DNA of 64,000 nt, taken from positions 62,001 to 126,000 of the forward strand of contig NZ_FXYE01000001.1 in assembly GCF_900184935.1 (NCBI RefSeq). Direction: 5' to 3'. The translations under genes were made by a program, and so were the position numbers. The notes below the pieces were generated by a model. It was not told the DNA's origin. It made no database searches and worked only from the letters and a program-made list of their open reading frames with translations. Positions 21,248 through 29,412 of the stretch are shown here, piece after piece (the first letter of the stretch is position 1; each line of letters begins with the position of its first letter). The DNA comes from Actibacterium lipolyticum (GTDB taxonomy: Bacteria > Pseudomonadota > Alphaproteobacteria > Rhodobacterales > Rhodobacteraceae).

Positions 21248-21952
21248 ATGCGCTTTCAAACCCCTCTTGTGCCCGCCCGGCTGATACGCCGCTACAAACG
21301 CTTTCTGGCCGATGTCACGTTGGACACCGGGCAAGAGGTTACAGCCCATTGCCCCAACCCCGGGTCCATGATGGGGTTGGCTGAACCCGGCATGAAAATC
21401 TGGTTAGAGCCCAACGACGACCCGCGCAAAAAGCTGAAATACGGCTGGCGGCTGGTTGATCATGAAAACGGGCACTTCACGGGGGTTGATACCTCTGTTC
21501 CCAACCGTGCGCTGAAGGCCGCGCTTGAGGCGCGTGAGGTGGCGGAGCTTGCGCGCTATGGCACTGTCCGCCCCGAGGTCAAATACGGCGAACGCAGCCG
21601 CATTGATTTCCTGCTAAGCGAACCGGACCTGCCGGATATGTATGTTGAGGTGAAAAGCGTGACCCTGTGCCGTGGAGGCGAATTGGCCGAATTTCCCGAC
21701 AGTGTAACGGCGCGTGGAAGCAAACATTTGGCCGAATTATCAAATATGGTGGCCGACGGACACCGCGCGGTGATGCTTTATCTTGTACAGCGCACAGATT
21801 GCCGGATGTTCAGTTTGGCCGCAGATATCGACCCTAAATATGCGCAAGCTTTTGATATGGCCCGCGATGCCGGGGTCGAGGTATTGTGTTATGACACCCG
21901 GATTTCACCACAGGGCGTAAACCTTGGTGGGCCAATAAAGGTCAACCAATAG
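21248..21952 (+). CDS. sfsA: Sugar fermentation stimulation protein homologue SfsA
   Basis: A 234-residue protein with the full SfsA signature: MRFQTPLVPARLIRRYKRFL at the N-terminus, CPNPGSMMG, and EVKSVTLCRGGELAEFPDSV. The ATG at 21248 matches the family start better than a GTG three codons earlier. SfsA has a PD-(D/E)XK nuclease-like fold and was linked to maltose metabolism in E. coli; the molecular function is uncertain. It is divergent from the CinA-like gene and lies just upstream of map. Confidence 0.93.
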   Translation: MRFQTPLVPARLIRRYKRFLADVTLDTGQEVTAHCPNPGSMMGLAEPGMKIWLEPNDDPRKKLKYGWRLVDHENGHFTGVDTSVPNRALKAALEAREVAELARYGTVRPEVKYGERSRIDFLLSEPDLPDMYVEVKSVTLCRGGELAEFPDSVTARGSKHLAELSNMVADGHRAVMLYLVQRTDCRMFSLAADIDPKYAQAFDMARDAGVEVLCYDTRISPQGVNLGGPIKVNQ

Positions 21953-22003
21953 CGCGCCTCTGGCGTTTGGTGGGAAACGGCACTATTTAGTTTGCCAAAG
22001 TCG

Positions 22004-22009
22004 AAGGAG
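22004..22009 (+). promoter_or_regulatory. Shine-Dalgarno AAGGAG that selects a TTG start for map
   Basis: AAGGAG lies six bases before a TTG at 22016. The next ATG in frame (22040) has no comparable site at a useful distance, and the upstream TTG at 21992 has none. This supports translation of map from TTG 22016. Confidence 0.65.
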
Positions 22010-22015
22010 TTACCA

Positions 22016-22828
22016 TTGGACGAAGGCGCCAAAGGCCGCATGACGCGGGACGGTATCAGAATTTACGAACCTGCGGATTTCGCGGGGATGCATGCGGCCG
22101 GGAAACTGGCCGCTGAAATTCTGGATGAGATCGCGGAATTTGTTGTCGTCGGTCAGACGACAGGCGAACTGGATCGTATCATCACCGAAAAGGTGACGGC
22201 GGCTGGCGCGACCTCGGCCACGATTGGCTATAAGGGGTATCAGCATGCCTCGTGTATTTCGGTCAATCACGTGGTGTGTCACGGCATCCCCGGCGACAAG
22301 CGGCTGAAGGATGGCGACATCCTGAATATCGACGTCACAGTGATTGTCGATGGATGGTTCGGTGACACAAGCCGCATGTATGTGGCTGGCAAGCTGTCGC
22401 GCAAAGCAGAGCGTTTGATCGACGTGACTCATGACGCCCTGATGCGCGGGATCGAAACGGTTAAGCCGGGCAATACCTTCGGCGATATCGGCCACGCGAT
22501 CCAAAGCTTCGTCGAAGGCCACCGGATGAGCGTTGTTCGCGACTTCTGTGGTCATGGGCTTGGCCGCGTGTTCCACGCGCCGCCCAATGTGCTGCACTAT
22601 GGCCGCGCTGGGACTGGCCCGGTGTTGGAAGAAGGCATGTTCTTTACCATCGAGCCGATGGTGAACCTTGGTCGCCCAGAAACCAAAGTGCTGGCCGATG
22701 ACTGGACCGCCGTAACGCGCGACAAATCCTTGTCTGCGCAGTTCGAGCATTCGGTCGGTGTGACCGCCACAGGGTTTGAGATTTTCACCTCATCCCCTGC
22801 GGGTAAGTTCCACCCCACTTGGGGCTGA
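22016..22828 (+). CDS. map: Type I methionine aminopeptidase
   Basis: A 270-residue enzyme that removes the initiator methionine from nascent proteins. Metal ligands expected for the family are visible: the two Asp in NIDVTVIVDGWFGDTSRMY, the His in HGLGRVFHAPPN, Glu in FTIEPMVNLG and Glu in QFEHSVGVTATG. The substrate His is in SVNHVVCHGIPG. The start appears to be TTG at 22016 because of a well-spaced AAGGAG; ATG 22040 would shorten it by eight residues without touching the domain. It ends four bases from the stop of the convergent DUF1963 gene. Confidence 0.95.
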   Translation: MDEGAKGRMTRDGIRIYEPADFAGMHAAGKLAAEILDEIAEFVVVGQTTGELDRIITEKVTAAGATSATIGYKGYQHASCISVNHVVCHGIPGDKRLKDGDILNIDVTVIVDGWFGDTSRMYVAGKLSRKAERLIDVTHDALMRGIETVKPGNTFGDIGHAIQSFVEGHRMSVVRDFCGHGLGRVFHAPPNVLHYGRAGTGPVLEEGMFFTIEPMVNLGRPETKVLADDWTAVTRDKSLSAQFEHSVGVTATGFEIFTSSPAGKFHPTWG

Positions 22829-22832
22829 CGCG

Positions 22833-25112
22833 CTAAAAGCCCGCCGTTGCCCCATACGCCCGGTCAAAGCGGAGTTCTTTCAGGTCTTCGGGCATGATCC
22901 AGAACTCTGCCATACCGAGGTCGCAGAACATAAAGCCCATGCCATAGTCGCTGTCCAAGGTTAGCAATTTGATGCCGCCTTGTTCAGTGCTGTTGGTTTT
23001 CGACTGTGTCGCACCAAGCAGAATATGTTCTGACTGATTGGGGCTTGGGGCCAGCGTGCCTGCATAGCAGGAAAAGACTTCTGGGCCCAAACAGTCGCGA
23101 ATTGATTTGTCTGTCACCGCTTTCTGCGCAGACTGAAGCAAGGTCGTGCCGATCGCGCGTTCGGCCATGATGTGGAAGCCTAGCTTGCCATGACGCGCTT
23201 GGGTTTGAAGCCAGTCAATCACCGCCTTGCGCATTTCCGGTTCTAGCGGCGTCTTGTCAGGGGTGTCGGCGATGTCGCTGCAAAACTTGTTAATTTCCTC
23301 AAGCAGGTCGTTCAGGTCGCGCGATGTTGCGTCATTACGCGCCTGCTCTTCCTCGTTCTTGGGGGCGCGCAGTTTCATGGTTTCTTGCCGCTGCGCCACT
23401 TCTTGCGCCAGTGCCAGCCCGATGCCTTTGATCACCGCACCGCAATAGGGAAAGCGCGGACCACGAGAGGACGGATCAAACGAGACCGTTTTCAGCGGTT
23501 TCCCGGCATCGTCCGTTGCCAAGTGGTGGACATTTTCGGTGGGTCTTTCATCAACACTGAACAGGCGTGTTTGCGTGTTGTTTTGTTGCTCGGGAAGAAG
23601 CCCGGAAAGCTGGTTGTTAAGCGCCTGTTGGGCATGTGAGGCCAGATCGGGGTTGGATCGTTCCTGATCTGGGGACATGCTGAAAGTATTCACCGGATGA
23701 TAGGTGACGGGCCATTTGGCGTATTCTTTCACGCCCTTCCTCGCAAAGTACCCGGACGGCTCGCCGTAGGCATGGTTAATTTCGGGAAGCAAATCGGGCA
23801 GTTCGGCTTCTTGGTTTGTTACCTGATCGGCGGGCACATAAACGACGCGGGTTGCGGCCGGTGCGTCGGGCGTATCTTCCCACACCATTTCCTCGTCCAG
23901 ATCTGCAAAGAACATAAGTTGCCCTTCAGCGGGCAGCACGGAGGTTGCCTCTGACTTTGGAAGGTCGCTGCAGTCAATCTGCGCAAGGAAATGCATTGGC
24001 AGGCCAGTTTCGCCATGCAACGGCCACGCGATAGAGGATGGCAGGCAAGGGCGGCCACCAAGATAGCTGTGCCCGGTTGCTTCCTGACCAATGGGCCACA
24101 GTCGCCGCAGATAGATACCGGGAACGCTCTGTGCGTCCAAAAGCGCTGCGATTTCGCCGGAGGGCTGATCGGCTTCTTGGGCTTCGGTGCAAGGCGCTGG
24201 ACCCTCTTCGGTAAGTTCAACCAACTGACGCGCACGCCGCAGGATGTCGGCAAATTTACGATGGCTGCGCCGCTTGCGCTCATAGTCACGATCAGAACCT
24301 TCGATGGCGACGCCAAGGGCGATCAGGCGCCGCTGATAGCCAAGCGGCAAGAACCGTACATTCACCGGACGCTCTGCCATATCCACGGCATTGAACATGC
24401 TTGTGGCGACGGCCCACAAATAGGCCTTTGGTTTCGCCGGTTTCCCCCCGTGCGTGCGAGGTTCTTCCGAATAATATAGATACCAGTGCGCACCCGGATC
24501 GGACTTGCCGATTTGGGCCAATTCTTCGACGTGGCGAATTTTCTTTTGCCAAAGAACATCAGAGACCAAACGGTTCCAGCTTCGTGCCATCCGCGCCAAA
24601 ATGCCTGGATTAGTGCCGGCATTCAGGGTCCGTGCGTTTACGGCGAAGGCCAGATTCAAAAACTGCAGCTGCTTTTCTTCCGGCACGCGCTCGGCGCTTA
24701 CGGCAAGCTTTTGCAACAGCCGTTTGGGCGACAGTGGATATTGGAAGACTGGCGGCGACGTTCGATTGGTCGCTCGAAGCGACTTGAACATTGTTTCAAG
24801 TCTTTTTGCTTCTTCGGGATCACTGGCATCGAACGTCAAGTTGAAGTGTTCGGCGATTTTATCAGCCAGCACTTCGACCTTCTTATGATGCCGTGGGTTG
24901 CCAGAATACCAACGGAACTTAAGCAAAAGCCTAGTCGCCTTTGACCCAAATCGCCGAAGCATTGCCTCCCGGATGCTAAGCCCGACAAGGATCGCAATTA
25001 GGATGATAAGGACCGGAAGCAAGACGATTGAAAGGGTGCTGCCCTTTAGAAACGGAACAAAGGGGAAGATCGCAAACGGTAACGCAATATAAACAAAAAC
25101 TCGAAAAAGCAT
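22833..25112 (-). CDS. Large membrane-anchored DUF1963 (YwqG-like) protein
   Basis: A 759-residue protein. Two hydrophobic helices sit at the N-terminus (about residues 3-22 and 26-45), so it is membrane-anchored with most of the chain on one side. Residues about 60-330 are helical and charged and match nothing I know. From about 345 it has the DUF1963 pattern: YLGGRPCLPSSIAWP, PMHFLAQIDCSDLP, GQLMFFADLD, and near the end LLTLDSDYGMGFMFCDLGMAEFWI. YwqG-type proteins are usually about 250-300 residues and of unknown function. ATG 25112 is chosen over an upstream TTG. It stands alone between map and a HAD gene. Confidence 0.8.
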   Translation of the reverse strand: MLFRVFVYIALPFAIFPFVPFLKGSTLSIVLLPVLIILIAILVGLSIREAMLRRFGSKATRLLLKFRWYSGNPRHHKKVEVLADKIAEHFNLTFDASDPEEAKRLETMFKSLRATNRTSPPVFQYPLSPKRLLQKLAVSAERVPEEKQLQFLNLAFAVNARTLNAGTNPGILARMARSWNRLVSDVLWQKKIRHVEELAQIGKSDPGAHWYLYYSEEPRTHGGKPAKPKAYLWAVATSMFNAVDMAERPVNVRFLPLGYQRRLIALGVAIEGSDRDYERKRRSHRKFADILRRARQLVELTEEGPAPCTEAQEADQPSGEIAALLDAQSVPGIYLRRLWPIGQEATGHSYLGGRPCLPSSIAWPLHGETGLPMHFLAQIDCSDLPKSEATSVLPAEGQLMFFADLDEEMVWEDTPDAPAATRVVYVPADQVTNQEAELPDLLPEINHAYGEPSGYFARKGVKEYAKWPVTYHPVNTFSMSPDQERSNPDLASHAQQALNNQLSGLLPEQQNNTQTRLFSVDERPTENVHHLATDDAGKPLKTVSFDPSSRGPRFPYCGAVIKGIGLALAQEVAQRQETMKLRAPKNEEEQARNDATSRDLNDLLEEINKFCSDIADTPDKTPLEPEMRKAVIDWLQTQARHGKLGFHIMAERAIGTTLLQSAQKAVTDKSIRDCLGPEVFSCYAGTLAPSPNQSEHILLGATQSKTNSTEQGGIKLLTLDSDYGMGFMFCDLGMAEFWIMPEDLKELRFDRAYGATAGF

Positions 25113-25280
25113 GGGGCGGCCCTTTGAACGCAATTTACTATGTTATCGCTCACGCAATCATGGCGTGCATAAGCAGTCAATAACATATCAAGAGACGCCA
25201 CATTCTTTTGGCGCGTGTTGCCGTAGTGCTTTGATCATAAAGTAAAAAAATCAGAATGTGTTAGCTGTCTTAGCGTGGGC

Positions 25281-25925
25281 TCAAACGCCTAGCTTTGCCA
25301 ACAGATCCGCCATCGAAGCAACGGGTTCCGCCCCTTCGTCAGCCAGACGATCGGGGGCGGTGCGTTCGGCAAATCCAAAGCAGCGCATCCCGGCCCGTCG
25401 CGCCGCGATACACCCGGCGGGGCTGTCATCGACCACAGCACAATCCGTTGCCGCAACCCCCAATGCCTTGGCCGCGATCAGAAATAGCTGAGGGTCGGGT
25501 TTGGCTGTTTCGTAGGTATGCGCTGAAAAAATACGCCCCCCGAACCGCTGTTTCAGCCCGGTTTGACCAAGCGTGATGTCCATCTTTTCTTCACTGCCGT
25601 TCGATCCGACCGCGTAGGGAATATTCGCCGCATCCAACCTGTCCAGAACCGTATCAATGCCCTGCACTTTGGGCGTGCCTTGGCGAAGGCTGGCGTAGAT
25701 TTCTGAATAGATCTCGTCGATCCAGTTGTCGGGCAGGTCCGCGCCCATTTCGCGCGCGCGATCCCCGACAGAACGCATTGCGCCACCGATGAACAGGTGC
25801 TCACACTCGTCCTGCGTCAATGGAAGGCCGTGCCGCTTTAGGTTTTCGACCAGGATGACATTGCTTTGCGGTTCGCTATCGACCAGCACGCCGTCGCAGT
25901 CGAAAATCACAGCTTTTGGGGTCAT
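25281..25925 (-). CDS. HAD-superfamily hydrolase (phosphoglycolate phosphatase-like)
   Basis: A 214-residue HAD phosphatase of subfamily IA. Motif I is FDCDGVLVDSEP (nucleophile D9), with motif II in YAVGSNGSEEK, the Lys in YETAKPDPQLFL, and motif IV in AVVDDSPAGCIAARRAG. The helical cap lies between residues 15 and 90. The substrate cannot be read from sequence: a beta-phosphoglucomutase, a sugar-phosphate phosphatase or Gph-like activity are all compatible. ATG 25925 overlaps the rsmD TGA as ATGA. Confidence 0.9.
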   Translation of the reverse strand: MTPKAVIFDCDGVLVDSEPQSNVILVENLKRHGLPLTQDECEHLFIGGAMRSVGDRAREMGADLPDNWIDEIYSEIYASLRQGTPKVQGIDTVLDRLDAANIPYAVGSNGSEEKMDITLGQTGLKQRFGGRIFSAHTYETAKPDPQLFLIAAKALGVAATDCAVVDDSPAGCIAARRAGMRCFGFAERTAPDRLADEGAEPVASMADLLAKLGV

Positions 25926-26488
25926 GTTGTGCCTGCCTGCAGGATAGAGATGTGGGTATCGCCGTATTTACGTTGGTCCAAAAGGGTGAAACCAGCGGGA
26001 GCGTCTTGTGGCGTGCTTTCCTCCCAAACGATCAGGGCGTCGTCGGCCAACCAGCCACCAGTTTCGGCAGCGGTCAGCGCCTTTGCGCCCAGCCCTTTGC
26101 CATAGGGGGGGTCCAAAAAGACAAGGTCGTAGGGCGTATCTGTATTCTCACCCAGCCGTGTCGCATCGCGCCGGTTTAGTGTGGTCACGCCTTCGGCACG
26201 GCATTTGCGGATGTTTTCCTGAATCAACGCGCGCGCCTTGTTGCCGTCATCGACAAACGTAACATGCGTCGCGCCGCGCGATAGCGCCTCTAACCCCAGC
26301 GCCCCGGTGCCCGCGAACAGATCCAGCACCCGCGCGTCGGCCACCGGATTGCCGTAGCCACCGTTCAAAAGCAGGTTAAACAGGCTTTCGCGCACACGGT
26401 CGGTCGTGGGGCGCAGATGCGCACCGGCATCCCCTTTGCCCACGGATGCAAGCGTTAGCCCGCGATGCTTTCCGGCAATGATCCTCAC
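25922..26488 (-). CDS. rsmD: 16S rRNA (guanine(966)-N2)-methyltransferase
   Basis: A 188-residue SAM-dependent methyltransferase that modifies G966 of 16S rRNA during 30S assembly. The N-terminus MRIIAGKHRG and LRPTTDRVRESLFN are family hallmarks; the SAM site is VLDLFAGTGALGLEALSRGA and the catalytic motif is LVFLDPPYGKG. The start is GTG, overlapping the previous TGA as GTGA, so it is coupled to the flavoprotein gene upstream and to the HAD gene downstream. Confidence 0.95.
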   Translation of the reverse strand: MRIIAGKHRGLTLASVGKGDAGAHLRPTTDRVRESLFNLLLNGGYGNPVADARVLDLFAGTGALGLEALSRGATHVTFVDDGNKARALIQENIRKCRAEGVTTLNRRDATRLGENTDTPYDLVFLDPPYGKGLGAKALTAAETGGWLADDALIVWEESTPQDAPAGFTLLDQRKYGDTHISILQAGTT

Positions 26489-27690
26489 GCTTTTAGCAGG
26501 GGTTTAAGTTCGGTCGCCGGATCAGCGATCAGGTCAGGGGATGGTGATTTTCCCATTTCCAAAAGGCGCTTGCCGATCATATAGGCGCGTGGGTCGTTCA
26601 TCGCATCGACCGCCAACAGCGTTTCACCCGCATAGTACCAGTGCGATTGGCCATCACCGTCATTGCGCACGACAACGCGGTCGTATCCGGTGTTCAACCC
26701 GGCGATTTGCAGCTTCACGTCATATTGGTCGGACCAGAACCAAGGGTAAGGGGCATAGGCTTTTTCAGCCCCCAACATGTTTGCGGCCACAAGTTCGGCC
26801 TGATCAATGGCGTTCTGCACGCTTTCCAGCCGCATGCGATTGCCTTTGTATGGGAACGAGGCGCAATCCCCCGCGGACCAAATTACCGGGTCAGACGTGC
26901 GGCCAAATTCGTCAACCGCGATCCCGTTATCGATGGTTACGCCCGCGGCCTCGGCCAGCTCTGTGGCGGGCGTGATGCCAACGCCGACGATGACGAAATC
27001 CACATCCAGTACCGTGCCATCGCTAAGCTCTGCCCCGGTAACGTGCCCTTCGCCCAACAGGCGCGTCAGCCCAACACCTTCGCGCATGTCGACGCCATGG
27101 CCTTTGTGAAGGTCGCGGAAAAAGTCGGAGGTTTCAGGGGCGGCGACGCGTTGCAGAATACGGTCGGCCATTTCCACCAAGGTAACGTTCAGCCCGCGCG
27201 ATGCGGCGACAGCGGCCGCCTCTAGCCCGATGTACCCACCGCCGATGATCAAAACACGCGCGCCTTCGACACAGGCGGGGGCCATTTCATCCACATCAGC
27301 CAAGGTGCGCACCACGTGCACGCCTTCAAGCGTGCCGCCGATGGAACCGGGCAGGCGGCGCGGGACGGATCCGGTGGTCAGGGCCAGCTGGTCATAGGCA
27401 ATAGCCTTGCCGCCAGCGACGACCACTTTGTCTGCGCGATCAATCGAAACGGCTGTGTCGCTTAACAACAGATCGATTCCGTTGTCCTGATAAAAACTCT
27501 CCGGCCGCAGATAGAGCCGTTCGACCTCCATCTCGCCCAGCAAATATTTCTTGGAAAGGGGCGGGCGTTGATAGGGGGGCACGCCTTCTTCGCCGATCAG
27601 GGTGATTTTACCAGTGAAATCCAGCGCTCTAAGCTTCGCAACCAATGCACTTCCGGCCTGTCCTGCACCGATCACAACAATATGAGACAT
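26485..27690 (-). CDS. NAD(P)/FAD-dependent ferredoxin/rubredoxin reductase-like oxidoreductase
   Basis: A 401-residue two-dinucleotide-fold flavoprotein. The FAD fold is VVIGAGQAGSALVAKL at residue 4, followed by YQRPPLSKKYLLGE; the NAD fold is VLIIGGGYIGLEAAAVAASRG near 148; the second FAD motif is WSAGDCASFP near 280. The C-terminal reductase domain is complete. Relatives feed electrons to a ferredoxin or rubredoxin for P450 or dioxygenase systems; no such partner is seen in this window. ATG 27690 (MSHIVVIG) is chosen; an open upstream extension lacks family features. It is divergent from the peroxiredoxin gene by 87 bases. Confidence 0.9.
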   Translation of the reverse strand: MSHIVVIGAGQAGSALVAKLRALDFTGKITLIGEEGVPPYQRPPLSKKYLLGEMEVERLYLRPESFYQDNGIDLLLSDTAVSIDRADKVVVAGGKAIAYDQLALTTGSVPRRLPGSIGGTLEGVHVVRTLADVDEMAPACVEGARVLIIGGGYIGLEAAAVAASRGLNVTLVEMADRILQRVAAPETSDFFRDLHKGHGVDMREGVGLTRLLGEGHVTGAELSDGTVLDVDFVIVGVGITPATELAEAAGVTIDNGIAVDEFGRTSDPVIWSAGDCASFPYKGNRMRLESVQNAIDQAELVAANMLGAEKAYAPYPWFWSDQYDVKLQIAGLNTGYDRVVVRNDGDGQSHWYYAGETLLAVDAMNDPRAYMIGKRLLEMGKSPSPDLIADPATELKPLLKA

Positions 27691-27777
27691 ATTAAATGTC
27701 CTTTTCTTTCTGGCCCCTGTTCGCAGGGAACCTATAACTTCAGTTAAGCCCATAGCAATCCGTGAGGAGGATGCAAA

Positions 27778-28266
27778 ATGACGATTTCCGTTGGTGATAA
27801 GCTGCCAGAGGCGACTTTCGTGAAAATTGGGGCCGCTGGCCCCGAAGCGGTTTCCCTTGGTGACAAGCTGTCCGGCCGCAAAGTGGTGATCTTTGCTGTG
27901 CCCGGCGCGTTCACCCCGACCTGCCATTCCGCGCACATGCCCAGCTTTATCCGCACGCGCGCCGCGTTTGCCGACAAGGGCATCGATGAGGTGATCTGCG
28001 TTTCCGTCAACGACCCGTTCGTGCTGCAAGCATGGGACGAGGCGACCGGTGCAACCGCTGGCGGCGTGACCGTTCTGGGCGACGCAGGCAGCGAGTTCAC
28101 CAAAGCCATCGGCATGGATTTTACCGCACCCCCTGCTGGCCTCATGGCCCGTTCCAAACGCTATGCGATGTATGTCGAAGACGGTGTCGTGAAGGTGCTG
28201 AACGAAGAAGCCAGCCCCGGCGAATGCGAGATTTCAGCAGGCGAGTCCCTGTTGGACGCAATCTAA
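27778..28266 (+). CDS. Peroxiredoxin (Prx5 type)
   Basis: A 162-residue thiol peroxidase of the Prx5/AhpC-TSA group. The peroxidatic site is PGAFTPTCHSAHMPSF with C49. Further Cys lie in EVICVSVNDPF and PGECEISAGESLL, either of which could resolve the sulfenic acid. The family reduces H2O2 and alkyl hydroperoxides using glutathione or thioredoxin. A strong GAGGAGG lies seven bases before the ATG, suggesting high expression, and a clean terminator follows. The divergent flavoprotein gene shares its promoter region. Confidence 0.93.
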   Translation: MTISVGDKLPEATFVKIGAAGPEAVSLGDKLSGRKVVIFAVPGAFTPTCHSAHMPSFIRTRAAFADKGIDEVICVSVNDPFVLQAWDEATGATAGGVTVLGDAGSEFTKAIGMDFTAPPAGLMARSKRYAMYVEDGVVKVLNEEASPGECEISAGESLLDAI

Positions 28267-28274
28267 ATCGATCC

Positions 28275-28303
28275 GGGGCGCCTTAGGGCGCCCCAATCTT
28301 TTC
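28275..28303 (+). terminator. Intrinsic terminator of the peroxiredoxin gene
   Basis: GGGGCGCC (28275-28282), loop TTAG, and GGCGCCCC (28287-28294) form a perfect 8-bp GC stem, followed by AATCTTTTC. It sits eight bases after the peroxiredoxin stop. Confidence 0.8.
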
Positions 28304-28482
28304 GGATGGATGCTTGGATCAACGCACTCACGAAGGCGATACCGCTGACGCGAGGTGAGGCAAAACTTTGTCAATAATGTGTCAAAAATAGTTGCATTGT
28401 GGATGCTGCTTTTGCCATGGTGTGTTCGATATCAAAGCAGCCTCCGGTTGCACAGCCAAACTAACTTCTCGTAGGAGTAACT

Positions 28483-29352
28483 GTGAATACAATATCTTAT
28501 GCAATATGCGCCGCGGCCATCGCGGCGGGTGGTTATGCGGCCTACGACTATTTTGTCGCCGGTTCACATGACAACGTTTCGGATACGGTTATTGCTGAAC
28601 AGCGTGCAGCGCTTGCAGCGTCAACCGCTGGTGCTGGGTTCGGGCCTCAATCTCCTCGCGATATCGATGCGATTGAAGGTGTGAACGCTGTCACGTTCGA
28701 CATTTCGCCCACGCGGACGACGATGAATCTTTGCAATATTCATTTCCATGAAAATGCCGAACACAAGGGCGGCGAATTTACGACCTATGCCGGTAATGGC
28801 GACGGTCACGGATACGGCACCGGTTTTAAATACGACGGCGAACTGGCCGAGGCAGAGCTGGCCCCAGTTGGTACGACAATTGGCGCAAGCGATCACGGCG
28901 ATTTGGTGCCCGGCGACACAATCGAAATTCATTTCGTGCATTCATCGGCGGCGGTCAGCCCTGGCCCAACCCTTGGCGCGTGCGTCAGCGATGATGGCAC
29001 CACCCCACAACTGCGCGTGGACACGGTCGTTGCCGTGTTGGTCAACGAAACCAGCGCGGCGAATTTCTTAGAGATGGCAAAGATTGAGCAGGTCGGTGAT
29101 CTGTATCAGGTGACACAGCTTCCAACCGATCTTGGAACGCCTGTGGTCTATGCCGGTTCTACGACCGGTCCGGGCTATAACGAAGAAGGGTCGCCTTATA
29201 AGGTGACGTGGAGCGTAAGCCCGAAGGTCATAAAGCTCGACATCAACTCGCTTGCGACTTGGCTTTCAGACAACCCGTTCGACGAGGATCACGCCCACGG
29301 TGTGCGGAACCTTGTGTTGAACAAAGACCTGCTGTCCCCGATCACGAACTAA
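28483..29352 (+). CDS. Delta-class carbonic anhydrase
   Basis: A 289-residue exported protein, probably periplasmic: a hydrophobic segment fills residues 5-20. I recognise the sequence as the delta-class carbonic anhydrase family first known from diatoms. Conserved pieces include MNLCNIHFHENAEHKGGEF (residues 81-99), YAGNGDGHGYGTG, GDTIEIHFVH, GPTLGACVSD, and near the end DEDHAHGVRNLV. H87 and H89 plus H150 are the likely zinc ligands, by analogy with the HxH and ELHLVH pattern of alpha enzymes; C84 and C167 may form a disulfide. The reaction is CO2 hydration. The start is GTG with AGGAG five bases upstream. It is a single-gene unit. Confidence 0.85.
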   Translation: MNTISYAICAAAIAAGGYAAYDYFVAGSHDNVSDTVIAEQRAALAASTAGAGFGPQSPRDIDAIEGVNAVTFDISPTRTTMNLCNIHFHENAEHKGGEFTTYAGNGDGHGYGTGFKYDGELAEAELAPVGTTIGASDHGDLVPGDTIEIHFVHSSAAVSPGPTLGACVSDDGTTPQLRVDTVVAVLVNETSAANFLEMAKIEQVGDLYQVTQLPTDLGTPVVYAGSTTGPGYNEEGSPYKVTWSVSPKVIKLDINSLATWLSDNPFDEDHAHGVRNLVLNKDLLSPITN

Positions 29353-29368
29353 GGGGTCGGCGAATATT

Positions 29369-29394
29369 GTGCTGCCACCGCGGGGTGGCAGCAC
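29369..29394. terminator. Hairpin between the convergent carbonic anhydrase and mscS genes
   Basis: GTGCTGCCACC (29369-29379) pairs perfectly with GGTGGCAGCAC (29384-29394) around a GCGG loop. No strong T-run follows on either strand, so it is likely but not certain to terminate both converging transcripts. Confidence 0.55.
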
Positions 29395-29412
29395 GTTACG
29401 CTTTGGGCGTGC

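Noticed and set aside
25134-25280. Regulatory palindrome in the AT-rich gap before the HAD gene
   Set aside because: TGTTAT...ATAACA and CGCCA...TGGCG are short and widely spaced; expected by chance in such a stretch.
27691-28029. N-terminal extension of the ferredoxin-reductase-like protein
   Set aside because: It would run antisense through the peroxiredoxin gene; the family N-terminus MSHIVVIGAG starts at 27690.
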